Source: Ralstonia sp. TCR112
GTDB lineage: Bacteria > Pseudomonadota > Gammaproteobacteria > Burkholderiales > Burkholderiaceae
Length of the DNA stretch: 64,000 bases
Reading direction: 5' to 3'
NCBI RefSeq assembly: GCF_007997035.1
Contig: NZ_VOSS01000009.1
Location: 30,884-94,883, forward strand
Positions 39,557-48,321 of the stretch are shown piece by piece (the stretch's first letter is position 1; the number at the start of each line of letters is the position of its first letter). The notes below the pieces were generated by a model. It saw only the letters and a list, made by a program, of their open reading frames with translations. It was not told where the DNA came from and did no database searches. The translations under genes were made by a program, and so were the position numbers.

Positions 39557-39576
39557 GCGTATAGGAGCGTATACGC
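39557..39576. promoter_or_regulatory. Possible operator with repeated CGTATA
   Basis: GCGTAT at 39557-39562 is followed exactly 10 bases later by the perfect palindrome GCGTATACGC (39567-39576). The block lies just after the MerR-gene stop and about 80 bases before folE. MerR-type regulators bind inverted repeats close to promoters, so this could be the control site of the folE-CFA operon. Confidence 0.45.
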
Positions 39577-39653
39577 CCCATTCACCTCGCTCGTAGGCGC
39601 CTCTGAGGCGGCATGAGCGGTGAGTGCACCGCCGATTTTCGGAGGCAACTTCA

Positions 39654-40382
39654 ATGAAACTGACTTTGGATCCGCCCGGATTTGCCGGGGCGGCTGGCAG
39701 CGTGCCGCTTTCTGTCCGGATTCGGGAGCGGTTGATGAGCGCCGGCCACCGCTTTCACGCCAATGACAACATCGCCGCCTACCTGCGCGAAGGCGAACTC
39801 GATCTGCTCCAGGCAGAGGTTGAGGAGCGCCTGCAGGCCGTGCTGCGCGCGCTCGTCATCGATGTGGAGCAAGACCACAACAGCCGGGAAACCGCGCGCC
39901 GCGTGGCCAAGATGTTCGTGCGCGAGGTGTTTGCCGGCCGCTATGTCGAAGCGCCCGAAGTGACGGCGTTTCCAAATGCGGAGCGGTTGAACGAACTCAT
40001 GGTGGTGGGGCCGCTGCGGGTGCGCAGCGCCTGCTCGCACCACCTGTGTCCGGTGATGGGGCGCGCGTGGGTTGGCGTCATGCCGCGCCAGGACTCCCAA
40101 TTGATCGGGCTATCCAAGTACGCTCGACTGATCGACTGGGTCATGAGCCGTCCGCAGATCCAGGAAGAAGCCATCAAACAGATTGCCGATCTGCTGGAAG
40201 ACCGCATGGCGCCCGACGGCCTGGCCGTTGTGCTGGAGGCCGAGCACTACTGCATGCACTGGCGCGGCACGAAAGACGACGGGTCGCGCATGGTGAGCAG
40301 CGTGATGCGCGGCGTGTTCCTGACCGATCCCAGCTTGCGGCGCGAGTTTCTTGCGCTGCTGCCCGGCCGCCACGGCGGATGA
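39654..40382 (+). CDS. folE: GTP cyclohydrolase I (FolE-type)
   Basis: FolE converts GTP to dihydroneopterin triphosphate, the first step to folate and pterins. This 242-residue protein has the zinc-binding signature CSHHLCPV and a second zinc Cys in EHYCMHWRG. The GTP-binding SKYARLIDWVMSRPQ and IADLLEDRMAPDGLAVVLEA are also clear. It has about 50 extra N-terminal residues relative to the core. Copies of folE in light-regulated clusters are thought to supply the pterin antenna of photolyase or cryptochrome. No photolyase gene is seen in the window. Ribosome site GGAGG at 39641-39645. Confidence 0.92.
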   Translation: MKLTLDPPGFAGAAGSVPLSVRIRERLMSAGHRFHANDNIAAYLREGELDLLQAEVEERLQAVLRALVIDVEQDHNSRETARRVAKMFVREVFAGRYVEAPEVTAFPNAERLNELMVVGPLRVRSACSHHLCPVMGRAWVGVMPRQDSQLIGLSKYARLIDWVMSRPQIQEEAIKQIADLLEDRMAPDGLAVVLEAEHYCMHWRGTKDDGSRMVSSVMRGVFLTDPSLRREFLALLPGRHGG

Positions 40383-40410
40383 GCGCCCAGCCACCCCAAG
40401 AGGCATCGCC

Positions 40411-41706
40411 TTGAACATTCTTCAGTTTCCTGCAAAGCGCATTGCCGTGGTCGGCTCGGGCATCTCGGGGCTGGCGGCCGCGCATTTCCTTGCGAAGCGG
40501 CACGACGTGACGCTGTTCGAGGCCGCCCCTCGGCTTGGCGGACACACCAATACGGTCGACATCGAGGAGGGCGGGCAGGTCTTTGGCGTCGACACCGGTT
40601 TTCTCGTGTTCAATGCCCGCACGTATCCGAACCTGATTGCGTTGTTCGACGAGCTTGGCGTAGCGCATTGCGAGAGCGACATGTCGTTCAGCGTATCCGT
40701 CGACGGCGGGGCGCTGGAATGGGCCGGCACCAGCCTCAGCACGGTCTTTGCGCAGCCGCGCAATCTGGTGTCGGCGCGGTTTCTCTCGATGCTGGGCGAC
40801 ATTCTGCGCTTCAATCGCCAGGCGCACGCCAACCTGGCCGTGGCGCGCAATGAACGCCACAGCCTCGGCATGCTGCTGGCAGCCGGCCGCTATGGCGAGC
40901 CGTTCTGCGCGCACTATCTGCTGCCGATGGCCGCCGCCATCTGGTCGACGCCGAGCCGCGAGATCCTGGCGTTTCCGGCCGAAACATTCCTTCGGTTCTG
41001 TTTGAACCACGGCTTGCTGCAGATCTTCAACCGGCCGCGTTGGCGGACCGTCAAGGGCGGTGCGCGCAGCTATGTGCAGGCGATTGCCGGCCGGCTGGCC
41101 GATGTGCGTGTCGGCACGCCCGTGCGAGGCATCCGCCGGGCACAGACCCATGTCGATGTCCGTACGGATGCGGGAAGCGAGCGCTACGACGCCGTGGTAC
41201 TCGCCACGCATGCGCCGCAGACGCTGCAGCTGCTCGACGATGCCACCGACGACGAGCGCGCCGTGCTGGGAGCCTTCCGGTACCAGCCCAACACCGCGTT
41301 CCTGCATCGGGATACGCGCCTGTTGCCGCGTCGGCGGCGCGTTTGGTCGGCATGGAACTATCTGGATGCGCCCCACGCCGGTACAACGGCGGGCGCGCCG
41401 TGCGTCAGCTATCTGCTGAACCAGCTGCAGCCGTTGCCGGTGTCGACGCCCGTGGTGGTCACGCTCAATCCATCCGCCTTGCCCGCGCCCGAGCTTGAGT
41501 ATCGGCGCTTCGAATATGAGCATCCGGTGTTCGATCAGCCGGCCATCGACGCGCAGGCCCGCCTGCCGGCATTGCAAGGCCGCAGTCGCACCTGGTTTGC
41601 GGGCGCCTGGACCGGCTACGGATTCCACGAAGATGGCCTGAAGTCCGCCCTGCGCGTGGTGTCGGATTTCGGCTGCGCTCCAGCCTGGGCACAGGTTGCG
41701 CCATGA
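40411..41706 (+). CDS. FAD-dependent amine-oxidase-like protein (COG2907)
   Basis: The 431-residue flavoprotein has a dinucleotide-binding start RIAVVGSGISGLAAAHFLAK and FEAAPRLGGHTNTVDIEEGG, and the C-terminal FAD motif WFAGAWTGYGFHEDGL. COG2907 proteins occur with DUF1365 and CFA-family genes in photo-oxidative stress operons and are thought to modify unsaturated fatty acyl chains. The start appears to be TTG at 40411, supported by AAGAGG at 40398-40403. An earlier start would overlap folE. It overlaps the next gene by 4 bases. Confidence 0.87.
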   Translation: MNILQFPAKRIAVVGSGISGLAAAHFLAKRHDVTLFEAAPRLGGHTNTVDIEEGGQVFGVDTGFLVFNARTYPNLIALFDELGVAHCESDMSFSVSVDGGALEWAGTSLSTVFAQPRNLVSARFLSMLGDILRFNRQAHANLAVARNERHSLGMLLAAGRYGEPFCAHYLLPMAAAIWSTPSREILAFPAETFLRFCLNHGLLQIFNRPRWRTVKGGARSYVQAIAGRLADVRVGTPVRGIRRAQTHVDVRTDAGSERYDAVVLATHAPQTLQLLDDATDDERAVLGAFRYQPNTAFLHRDTRLLPRRRRVWSAWNYLDAPHAGTTAGAPCVSYLLNQLQPLPVSTPVVVTLNPSALPAPELEYRRFEYEHPVFDQPAIDAQARLPALQGRSRTWFAGAWTGYGFHEDGLKSALRVVSDFGCAPAWAQVAP

Positions 41707-42470
41707 ACGGCGACGCGCAGCTTCTCGTCGGCCAGGTCATGCACCGCCGCCTGCGGCCGGTCGCCAATCGCTTCGTCTATCCGGTGTTTGCCGTGCGCGT
41801 GAAGCTCTCCGCGCTGGGTCGCCTGACCGGAGCGTGGTTCGGCGTCGACTGCCTGCGGCCACTGTCCTTGCGCGTGCGTGACTACGGCCCGCGCGACGGC
41901 ACGGACCTGCTCACGTGGATACGCGGCGTACTGCGCAGCGCGGGTTTGCCTGCCGATGGCGAGGTCTGGCTGCAGACCTTTCCGCGCATTGCCGGCTGGA
42001 TGTTCAACCCCGTCTCGTTCTGGTATTGCCACGACGCGGCCGGCACGCTGCGCGCGGTCTTGGCCGAGGTCAACAACACCTTTGGGCAGCACCATCGATA
42101 CCTGCTGTGCGCGCACGACGGCGGAGCCATCGACGCGTACACCGTGCTGACGTGCCGCAAGCAGCTGCATGTCTCGCCGTTCTGCCGGGTCGAGGGCGGC
42201 TACCGGTTCCGCTTTACGGAGACCGCTGCAACCGCGTTGGTGCGTATCGATTATCACGACCAAGACGGCCTCTTGCTGCATACCGCCATCGGTGGCCGGC
42301 TGCAGCCTTTTGATGCCGCCCACCTGCGGCGCGCGCTGCTGCGCCAGCCCTTGCTTGCACTGCAGGTCATCGGCCGCATCCATTGGCAAGCCGCGCGCCT
42401 GTGGTTCAAGGGCGTGCCGTTTTTTGGCCGCGTCCCGCACGACAGATCTTCTCCGGAGAACTCCCGATGA
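41703..42470 (+). CDS. DUF1365 family protein
   Basis: A 255-residue protein of the DUF1365 family, recognised from GQVMHRRLRPVANRFVYPVF near the N-terminus, NPVSFWYCHDAAGTL and EVNNTFGQHHRYLL. Its biochemical role is not established; it is nearly always encoded between a COG2907 flavoprotein and a CFA synthase, as here. It overlaps the gene before by 4 bases and the gene after by 4 (ATGA), so translation is coupled. Confidence 0.9.
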   Translation: MNGDAQLLVGQVMHRRLRPVANRFVYPVFAVRVKLSALGRLTGAWFGVDCLRPLSLRVRDYGPRDGTDLLTWIRGVLRSAGLPADGEVWLQTFPRIAGWMFNPVSFWYCHDAAGTLRAVLAEVNNTFGQHHRYLLCAHDGGAIDAYTVLTCRKQLHVSPFCRVEGGYRFRFTETAATALVRIDYHDQDGLLLHTAIGGRLQPFDAAHLRRALLRQPLLALQVIGRIHWQAARLWFKGVPFFGRVPHDRSSPENSR

Positions 42471-43666
42471 CAGCCTCGCGCTCCCTTGCCTGGGTGCCGC
42501 CCCATGTTCCTGCTGCCGGCCGGCTGTTTCTAGCGCTGGCCGGGCGGCTGCGGCACGGCGTCCTTCACCTTGTCACGCCTGATGGCGAGGTGCAGATCGG
42601 CGATGCCGCGTCGCCGCTCGTGGCAGATCTGCGCATCACCGACTGGCGCGCCTGCGGACGCATCCTGCGCAGCGGCGACGTGGGCTTTGCCGAGGCATAT
42701 CGCGACGGATGGATCGACTCGGGCAACCTCTCCAACCTGCTGCGGCTGGCCATCGTCAATGCGGCCACGCTGGACCAGGCGATCTTCGGGAATGCGCTGG
42801 CGCGCTCCGTCCTGCGCCTGCGCCACCTGCTGCGCCGGAACAGCCGTCGCGGCAGCCGTCGCAACATCCATCTGCATTACGACCTGGGTAACGATTTCTA
42901 TCGCCTCTGGCTGGACGAAGGCATGGCGTATTCGTCGGCCTGGTTCAACGGCAATCTGCGGCATGGCCTTGCTGAGGCGCAAGCTGCCAAGTACCGGCGC
43001 GTGTGCGACCTGCTGCGGGTGGAGCCCGGCATGGATGTGCTGGAAATCGGCTGCGGATGGGGCGGCCTGATGGAGATGGCCTGCGCACGCGGGGCACACG
43101 TGCACGGCATCACGCTCTCGGAAGAACAGCGCCGCTACACGGCCGAGCGCCTGGCCGACGAGCCCCGGGCCCGTGTGGATCTGCGCGACTATCGGGACCT
43201 GGATGGTGCGTACGACGCCATCGCGTCCATCGAGATGTTCGAGGCCGTGGGCGAGGCTTACTGGTCGACCTACTTCCAGACACTGGTGCGCTGCCTGCGC
43301 CATGGCGGGCGGGCGCTGGTGCAGAGCATCACGATCGACGAGGCGCACTTCGAGCGCTATCGCGCCGGCACCGATTTCATCCAGCAGTTCATCTTCCCCG
43401 GCGGCATGTTGCCGAGCCGCGAACGCTTCATCCGGCTGGCCGAACAGCACGGCTTTCGTGTGGTCGACGGGCTCGACTTCGGCCGCGACTACGCAGAAAC
43501 ACTGCGCCGCTGGAGCCAGCGTTTCGAAGCCCGGCTCGATGCCGTGCGCGCACTCGGCTTCGACGAACCCTTCATCCGCCTCTGGCGTCTCTACTTCGCC
43601 TACTGCGAGGCCGGCTTTGACGAGGGCCGGATCGGCGTGTCGCAGTTCCTGCTGGAGCGGGCCTGA
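42467..43666 (+). CDS. Cyclopropane-fatty-acyl-phospholipid synthase family methyltransferase
   Basis: The 399-residue enzyme adds a methylene or methyl group from S-adenosylmethionine to double bonds of membrane phospholipid acyl chains. The CFA-type N-terminal lipid-binding part precedes HLHYDLGNDFYRLWLDEGM, then SAM motif VLEIGCGWGGLMEMA, then SIEMFEAVGEAYW and the C-terminal QQFIFPGGMLPSRE. The ATG at 42467 overlaps the DUF1365 stop. In photo-oxidative clusters such enzymes protect unsaturated lipids. Confidence 0.92.
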   Translation: MTASRSLAWVPPHVPAAGRLFLALAGRLRHGVLHLVTPDGEVQIGDAASPLVADLRITDWRACGRILRSGDVGFAEAYRDGWIDSGNLSNLLRLAIVNAATLDQAIFGNALARSVLRLRHLLRRNSRRGSRRNIHLHYDLGNDFYRLWLDEGMAYSSAWFNGNLRHGLAEAQAAKYRRVCDLLRVEPGMDVLEIGCGWGGLMEMACARGAHVHGITLSEEQRRYTAERLADEPRARVDLRDYRDLDGAYDAIASIEMFEAVGEAYWSTYFQTLVRCLRHGGRALVQSITIDEAHFERYRAGTDFIQQFIFPGGMLPSRERFIRLAEQHGFRVVDGLDFGRDYAETLRRWSQRFEARLDAVRALGFDEPFIRLWRLYFAYCEAGFDEGRIGVSQFLLERA

Positions 43667-43668
43667 CC

Positions 43669-44445
43669 ATGTCGGCGATTGGCGTTGCACTGGTTGCGCT
43701 GATGTTTCTGGTGGCGGTGTTCAGTGCCGTGTGGGCGTGGCAGCTGCGCAGCAAGAACGCCGGCATGGTCGACCCGGTGTGGGCGTTCTCGCTGGGCGTG
43801 GTGGCGTTGCTCTACGCGGCGCTGAGCACCGGTTCATTGCCGGCACGCTTGCTGGTCGGGGCCGGCGGAGCGGTGTGGGGTGCGCGCCTTGGCTGGCACC
43901 TGTGGCGTCGCAACGCCGGCAAGCCGGAAGACGCGCGCTACCGCACGTTGCGTGAGGAGTGGGGCCCGGCCGCATCGCGAAACATGTTTGGGTTCTTCCA
44001 GTTGCAGGCGGCGGTATCGATGTTCCTGTCGATCGCGTTTGCCGTGCCGAGCTACCGGCCGGATTCTCCCAGCGCTTTCGCCATGGCGGTTGCCCTGGCG
44101 CTGTGGCTGATTGCGGTGGCGGGCGAGGCCGTGGCAGACGGGCAGTTACGCCGCTTTGCTGCAGACCCGGCCAACCGGGGCAAGACCTGCCGGGTGGGGC
44201 TGTGGCGCTACTCGCGGCATCCCAACTATTTTTTTGAATGCGTGCACTGGCTGGCCTACGTGCCGTTGGCGATCGGCACGCCGTGGGCATGGCTCACGCT
44301 GTTGCCGCCCGTGGCCATGGCGTGGTTGCTCGTCAAAGTCTCGGGTGTTCCGATGCTTGAGGCGCACATGCACGCCACGCGTGACGACTATGCCGAATAC
44401 GCCCGCACAACGAGCGTGCTGATCCCCTGGCCGCCGCGCCACTGA
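43669..44445 (+). CDS. DUF1295 membrane protein (steroid 5-alpha-reductase-like)
   Basis: A 258-residue protein with about six to seven membrane helices. The C-terminal signature of the DUF1295 and isoprenylcysteine-methyltransferase-like fold is visible as GLWRYSRHPNYFFECVHW, followed by SGVPMLEAHM. It probably reduces or modifies a lipid. It starts 2 bases after the CFA-family gene, in the same operon. Confidence 0.9.
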   Translation: MSAIGVALVALMFLVAVFSAVWAWQLRSKNAGMVDPVWAFSLGVVALLYAALSTGSLPARLLVGAGGAVWGARLGWHLWRRNAGKPEDARYRTLREEWGPAASRNMFGFFQLQAAVSMFLSIAFAVPSYRPDSPSAFAMAVALALWLIAVAGEAVADGQLRRFAADPANRGKTCRVGLWRYSRHPNYFFECVHWLAYVPLAIGTPWAWLTLLPPVAMAWLLVKVSGVPMLEAHMHATRDDYAEYARTTSVLIPWPPRH

Positions 44446-44474
44446 CACCCGACGTACAGATCCAAGGAGCCCAC

Positions 44475-45575
44475 ATGACTGCACTGTCCACGCCGACCCT
44501 ACCGCCGCAGGCTGCGGCCGCCGCCGGTGACGGCTGGCTTATCCAGTGCTGCGAGCGCGGATGGCTGCCGGATGCGCTCGTGCGCGCCGGCATGCGCGCC
44601 CTCATGCGCCAACGCTTGCGAGACGAGGGTCTGAACGACGGCGAACTGCGTTCGCGGCGTTTCAATGCTCTGCTGGACGAGCTGCACAGCAGCCCCATCG
44701 CCATCGAGACAGATGCGGCCAACACGCAGCACTACGAATTGCCACCGGCCTTTTTCGAGGCCCATCTGGGGCCGCAGTTGAAATACTCCTGCGCCCTGTA
44801 CCCGACCGGCAACGAAACGCTGGCCGAGGCTGAAGAGGCAATGTTTGCGTGCTACGCCGAGCGTGCCAGCCTGGCCGACGGTCAGTGCATTCTCGACTTG
44901 GGCTGTGGCTGGGGATCGCTGTCGCTGTGGATGGCCAAGCGCTATCCCAACGCACGCATCGTGGCGCTGTCGAATTCGCGGGGCCAGCGCAGCCGGATCG
45001 AGGCTCGCGCTGCCGAGCGCGGCCTGACGAACCTGACCGTGCACACCGGAAACATCGTCGATTTCGAGTTTGCCGAGATGCCCAAGGGCGGCCGCTTTGA
45101 TCGTGTTGTCTCGATTGAAATGTTCGAGCACATGAAGAACTACGGCCTGCTGTTGAGCAAGATCGCGCGATGGATGCGACCGGACGCGGTGCTCTTCGTG
45201 CACATCTTTGCGCACCGCACGCTGGCGTATCACTTTCAGGTGCAGGACGGCACCGACTGGATGTCGAAGTACTTCTTCACCGGCGGCACGATGCCATCGG
45301 AGGCGTTGCTGCTGGAATTCCAGGACGACCTGCGCATGGCGCGGCATTGGTGGGTCAGCGGCACGCACTACGCGCGCACCGCCGACCATTGGCTCGCCAA
45401 CCTGGACGCGGCCCGTGATCGTTTGATGCCGGTGTTCGTCCAGACCTACGGCAAGGCCCAGGCGGCCGTGTGGTTTCAGCGCTGGCGCATGTTCTACCTC
45501 GCAGTGTCGACGTTGTTCGGCTATGCAAACGGCAACGAATGGGGCGTGGCGCATTACCGGTTCGTCAAGCGCTAG
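44475..45575 (+). CDS. Second CFA-family SAM methyltransferase
   Basis: This 366-residue protein has the CFA/mycolic-acid methyltransferase fold: HYELPPAFFEAHLGPQLKYS, SAM motif ILDLGCGWGSLSLWMA, VSIEMFEHMKNY and a C-terminal FFTGGTMPSEALL. It is closer to the single-domain group that includes plant coclaurine N-methyltransferase-like proteins than to classical CFA synthase. It lies 29 bases after the DUF1295 gene and ends the operon. The acceptor is unknown, although lipid is likely from context. Confidence 0.88.
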   Translation: MTALSTPTLPPQAAAAAGDGWLIQCCERGWLPDALVRAGMRALMRQRLRDEGLNDGELRSRRFNALLDELHSSPIAIETDAANTQHYELPPAFFEAHLGPQLKYSCALYPTGNETLAEAEEAMFACYAERASLADGQCILDLGCGWGSLSLWMAKRYPNARIVALSNSRGQRSRIEARAAERGLTNLTVHTGNIVDFEFAEMPKGGRFDRVVSIEMFEHMKNYGLLLSKIARWMRPDAVLFVHIFAHRTLAYHFQVQDGTDWMSKYFFTGGTMPSEALLLEFQDDLRMARHWWVSGTHYARTADHWLANLDAARDRLMPVFVQTYGKAQAAVWFQRWRMFYLAVSTLFGYANGNEWGVAHYRFVKR

Positions 45576-45590
45576 GCACCGCAGCGGCAG

Positions 45591-46121
45591 TCAGGGCGGA
45601 ATGCCGATGCCATCGCTGCGCTCGCCCATCCACACCAGCAGCGGCATCCATATCGCCCAGCCGACGGACAGCATGCTGAGCAAGACGGCCATCTCCGAAA
45701 TGTGTGCGGCCCCAAGCGCTGCGCCCGCACGAAACGAGAGGGGGCCGGCAACGGCTCCCAGCGTCATCGCCAGCCACCATCTGCCGCGCAGCCAACGAAA
45801 GAGGACATTCACTTGGATCGCGAACAGCACCCACAGCGCCAGCAGCCAGGGCGGTGCGAATCCGGCCCACAACGTGCCGTGCGGATAGGCGATGAGGCCG
45901 GCGCGTATCAGGACGGTTTCCCACGGCGCCGCCAGCATCACGACCGACAGTACCAGCCGCAATTCCCGCTGCGGCTGGCGGGCTTGCCGCAGGTGCAGCG
46001 CGAGCAATCCGGCGACGAAGACGATGCCGATCCACGCGGCATCGCGCGCGGCACTCAACACACAGACAAACCAGCCGGCTTGTCCGGCGATTGCATAGAG
46101 GAGCGCACGATGAGAACGCAT
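45591..46121 (-). CDS. DUF2878 membrane protein
   Basis: A 176-residue protein with five to six predicted helices, resembling DUF2878 from AGQAGWFVCVLSAA, APWETVLIRAGL and APPWLLALWVLFA. Its function is unknown, but the family tends to be encoded near CFA, lipocalin and COG2907 genes, as here. The ATG at 46121 makes its 5' end overlap that of the divergent lipocalin gene by 12 bases. A GTG at 46133 is an alternative. It is convergent with the CFA-like gene, 15 bases away. Confidence 0.8.
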   Translation of the reverse strand: MRSHRALLYAIAGQAGWFVCVLSAARDAAWIGIVFVAGLLALHLRQARQPQRELRLVLSVVMLAAPWETVLIRAGLIAYPHGTLWAGFAPPWLLALWVLFAIQVNVLFRWLRGRWWLAMTLGAVAGPLSFRAGAALGAAHISEMAVLLSMLSVGWAIWMPLLVWMGERSDGIGIPP

Positions 46122-46742
46122 CGAAGAGGCCACCGTTGGCTCACGCTGTCAGGTTGGGCGCGTTGGCTGGCAGTCGTCACGCTGGCATTTGCCAGCGCGG
46201 CCTGCTCCGGCCCCCCGCCGAATCCCAACCCGCGGGCGGCCGTGCCGCTGAAGACCGTACCGGTCGACCTGCCGCGCTACATGGGGCGTTGGTATGTCAT
46301 CGCCAACATTCCGTACTTTGGCGAGCGGGGCAACGTCGGCAGCTATGCCGAATGGTCGCTGCGGCCCGATGGCCGTATCGACGATGCCTACGTCTATCGG
46401 CCCGGCGGTTTCGACGCGCCGTTCAAACGCATGCAGTTCGTCGATTCGGTGGTGGACGGCAGTGGCGGCGGCGAATGGCGCGTGCGGTTGTTCTGGCCCA
46501 TCTATGTGTCGCAGCTGACGCTGTATGTCGACCCGGAATACCGGGTAACGCTGCTCGGCTATCCGGACAAAAGCCTCGGCTGGGTGTTCTCGCGCGACCC
46601 CAACATGAGCGACGCCGACTATCGGGCAGCATTGAGCCGTTTCGACGCGATGGGTTACGACATTTCCCGTTTCCGGCGCGTAGCGCAGTTCCCCAGCCAG
46701 ATCGGGCAACCGGGCTTCCAGTCGCCGGGAGACGCCAACTAG
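46110..46742 (+). CDS. Lipocalin family outer-membrane lipoprotein (Blc-like)
   Basis: The 210-residue protein has a lipoprotein signal ending FASAAC and a lipocalin barrel with the hallmark PRYMGRWYVIANIPYFGERG near residues 55-75 and GYPDKSLGWVFSRDPNM later. Bacterial lipocalins bind fatty acids or lysophospholipids and serve in membrane maintenance under stress. ATG 46110 follows GAGGAG. It fits the lipid-remodelling genes upstream. It is convergent with the chalcone-isomerase-like gene 11 bases away. Confidence 0.9.
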   Translation: MRTHRRGHRWLTLSGWARWLAVVTLAFASAACSGPPPNPNPRAAVPLKTVPVDLPRYMGRWYVIANIPYFGERGNVGSYAEWSLRPDGRIDDAYVYRPGGFDAPFKRMQFVDSVVDGSGGGEWRVRLFWPIYVSQLTLYVDPEYRVTLLGYPDKSLGWVFSRDPNMSDADYRAALSRFDAMGYDISRFRRVAQFPSQIGQPGFQSPGDAN

Positions 46743-46753
46743 CCGTGCGCGCA

Positions 46754-47290
46754 TCAACGTGACTTGCCCAGAAGGTGACGGCGCAAGGACGGTGCGCGCG
46801 TGCCGGGTGCCAGCCAGATATCGAAGAAGGCGCGCGCGAACGCGGGATCGTCCACCTCGGTCGTCAGTTGTCCATTTGCGTAGAAGCGTGCGCCGCGGCC
46901 GGGCAGATACACGCCGCACAAAGTGTCGCCCGGTTTGACATCGGGGAAGGCGGGCGTCATGGCGCGTTGCCATTGCGCGAGCGTGTCGTCGGGCGGGATG
47001 GGACTCTGCAGCCGCCGGATTTCGTCGATGGCGGTTTCGATGAGGCGGCTTCGCTCGATTGCGCGCCGGTATGTCACTTCCAGGGCAAAAGGCGCGTCAT
47101 AGCTTGGCGGGAGTTCAGCGCTCCATAGCTGCGCATCGTAGAGGCAGAATCCAAAAAGACACAGCGCACCCTTGCCGGAGAGTTGCGGCGCTGGCACGGT
47201 GTCACGGCAATCGGCCCACGCTCCAACGCTGATGAGCGTACACAGAACGAGGAGGGTGGTTCGAGCGGCGTGAGTGCATTTGGCGGGCAT
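46754..47290 (-). CDS. Chalcone isomerase-like periplasmic protein
   Basis: A 178-residue exported protein (signal peptide cleaved near GAWA). The body resembles the bacterial chalcone-isomerase-like domain: GFCLYDAQLWSAELPPSYDA, LEVTYRRAIERSRLIE, DTLCGVYLPGRGARFYANG and FFDIWLAPGT. Such proteins appear to bind fatty acids rather than act as true chalcone isomerases. It lies between two lipocalin genes, in line with a role in lipid handling. ATG 47290 is used; an in-frame GTG at 47308 also exists, and neither has a strong ribosome site. Confidence 0.8.
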   Translation of the reverse strand: MPAKCTHAARTTLLVLCTLISVGAWADCRDTVPAPQLSGKGALCLFGFCLYDAQLWSAELPPSYDAPFALEVTYRRAIERSRLIETAIDEIRRLQSPIPPDDTLAQWQRAMTPAFPDVKPGDTLCGVYLPGRGARFYANGQLTTEVDDPAFARAFFDIWLAPGTRAPSLRRHLLGKSR

Positions 47291-47579
47291 ATCGCAAGGT
47301 GCGCGCACCGGTGAATTCAGCGATGAACAGACGGCTTGTTGGAGTCTACCGACGGCACGGTGGATCGGGGACTACGGGCACGAAGTTTTCTTGACGCATT
47401 TCCTGCTCAGCGGTTGCACCCGCAGTACAACAGCGGCATTGAGCGGACGTAGGCGGGCATGTCGACTCAAAGCGTCTTCATTGGCGGAAAGGCGCCATGT
47501 GTTCTTCTGCATTGCATTGACGCGCGGCACTGTGCGGCGTCTTATGGCGCAAGCGCGGTATTTATTCGGGAGGACTCAG

Positions 47580-48245
47580 ATGGCAGATACGTTGACACAC
47601 GCGTCGCGACTTGCGAGGCGCGCGCGGCATGCGTTGAGCTTGTTGAGGGGGATCGGCGTTGCGCAGCATGCCGGCGGTGCGCGCACAGTCCGTGGACGCC
47701 TGCACTGGCTCACCCCGGTGCTTGCATGCGCCGCATTCCTGGCGGCATGCGCACCGACGCGTCCACCCGAAGGCATCAGCGCCGTCACGCCGTTCGACCT
47801 ACAGCGCTACCAGGGCCGCTGGTATGAGCTGGCCCGGCTCGATCACGGGTTCGAGCGCGGCTTGACCGATGTTTCCGCCACGTATCAGCCGCGGCCCGAC
47901 GGCAGCGTCCGCGTCGTCAACCGCGGCTTCGACCCGGCCAAGGGCGAGTGGCGGGAGGCGGTTGGCAAAGCGGTGTTCATCGGCGACGACCATACCGGCT
48001 CGTTGAAGGTCTCGTTCTTCGGGCCGTTCTATGGCGGGTATCACGTGGCTGCGCTCGACGCCGACTACCGGTGGGCCCTCGTGGTCGGGCCGGATCGCAG
48101 TTACTGCTGGGTGTTGGCACGCGATAAACGTCTGGGCGCGGCACAGCGCGAGGCCATTGCCGCGCGCGCCCGGTCCCTGGGGATCGATACCGCTGCGCTG
48201 ATCTGGGTCGCGCATGAACGGCAGGATCCTGTCGGGCCGACGTAA
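47580..48245 (+). CDS. Second lipocalin family lipoprotein (Blc-like)
   Basis: A 221-residue lipoprotein with an unusually long, Arg-rich N-region before the hydrophobic core and lipobox LAAC at about residue 60. The lipocalin core has LQRYQGRWYELARLDHGFER, FFGPFYGGYHVAALD and DRSYCWVLARDKRL, closer to E. coli Blc than the first copy. ATG 47580 follows GGGAGG. The long leader suggests that a shorter form starting inside could also be made, but no second ribosome site is clear. Confidence 0.88.
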   Translation: MADTLTHASRLARRARHALSLLRGIGVAQHAGGARTVRGRLHWLTPVLACAAFLAACAPTRPPEGISAVTPFDLQRYQGRWYELARLDHGFERGLTDVSATYQPRPDGSVRVVNRGFDPAKGEWREAVGKAVFIGDDHTGSLKVSFFGPFYGGYHVAALDADYRWALVVGPDRSYCWVLARDKRLGAAQREAIAARARSLGIDTAALIWVAHERQDPVGPT

Positions 48246-48251
48246 GGGTCC

Positions 48252-48314
48252 GCCACGCCGGGCAACCTGAGGGCTGGCGGTTTGCCGCCATCCCACCTGC
48301 AACGCCGGCGTGGC
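48252..48314. terminator. Two-tier stem-loop between convergent genes
   Basis: Outer arms GCCACGCCGG (48252-48261) and CCGGCGTGGC (48305-48314) pair perfectly; inside, TGGCGG (48275-48280) pairs with CCGCCA (48285-48290) around a TTTG loop. It fills the 76-base gap between the lipocalin and the convergent DUF892 gene and could act in both directions. No T-tract is present. Confidence 0.55.
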
Positions 48315-48321
48315 GCGGCTC

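Noticed and set aside
47274..47579. N-terminal extension of the second lipocalin
   Set aside because: The frame is open upstream, but ATG 47580 has a strong GGGAGG site and a complete lipoprotein signal; the upstream part overlaps the divergent chalcone-isomerase-like gene start.
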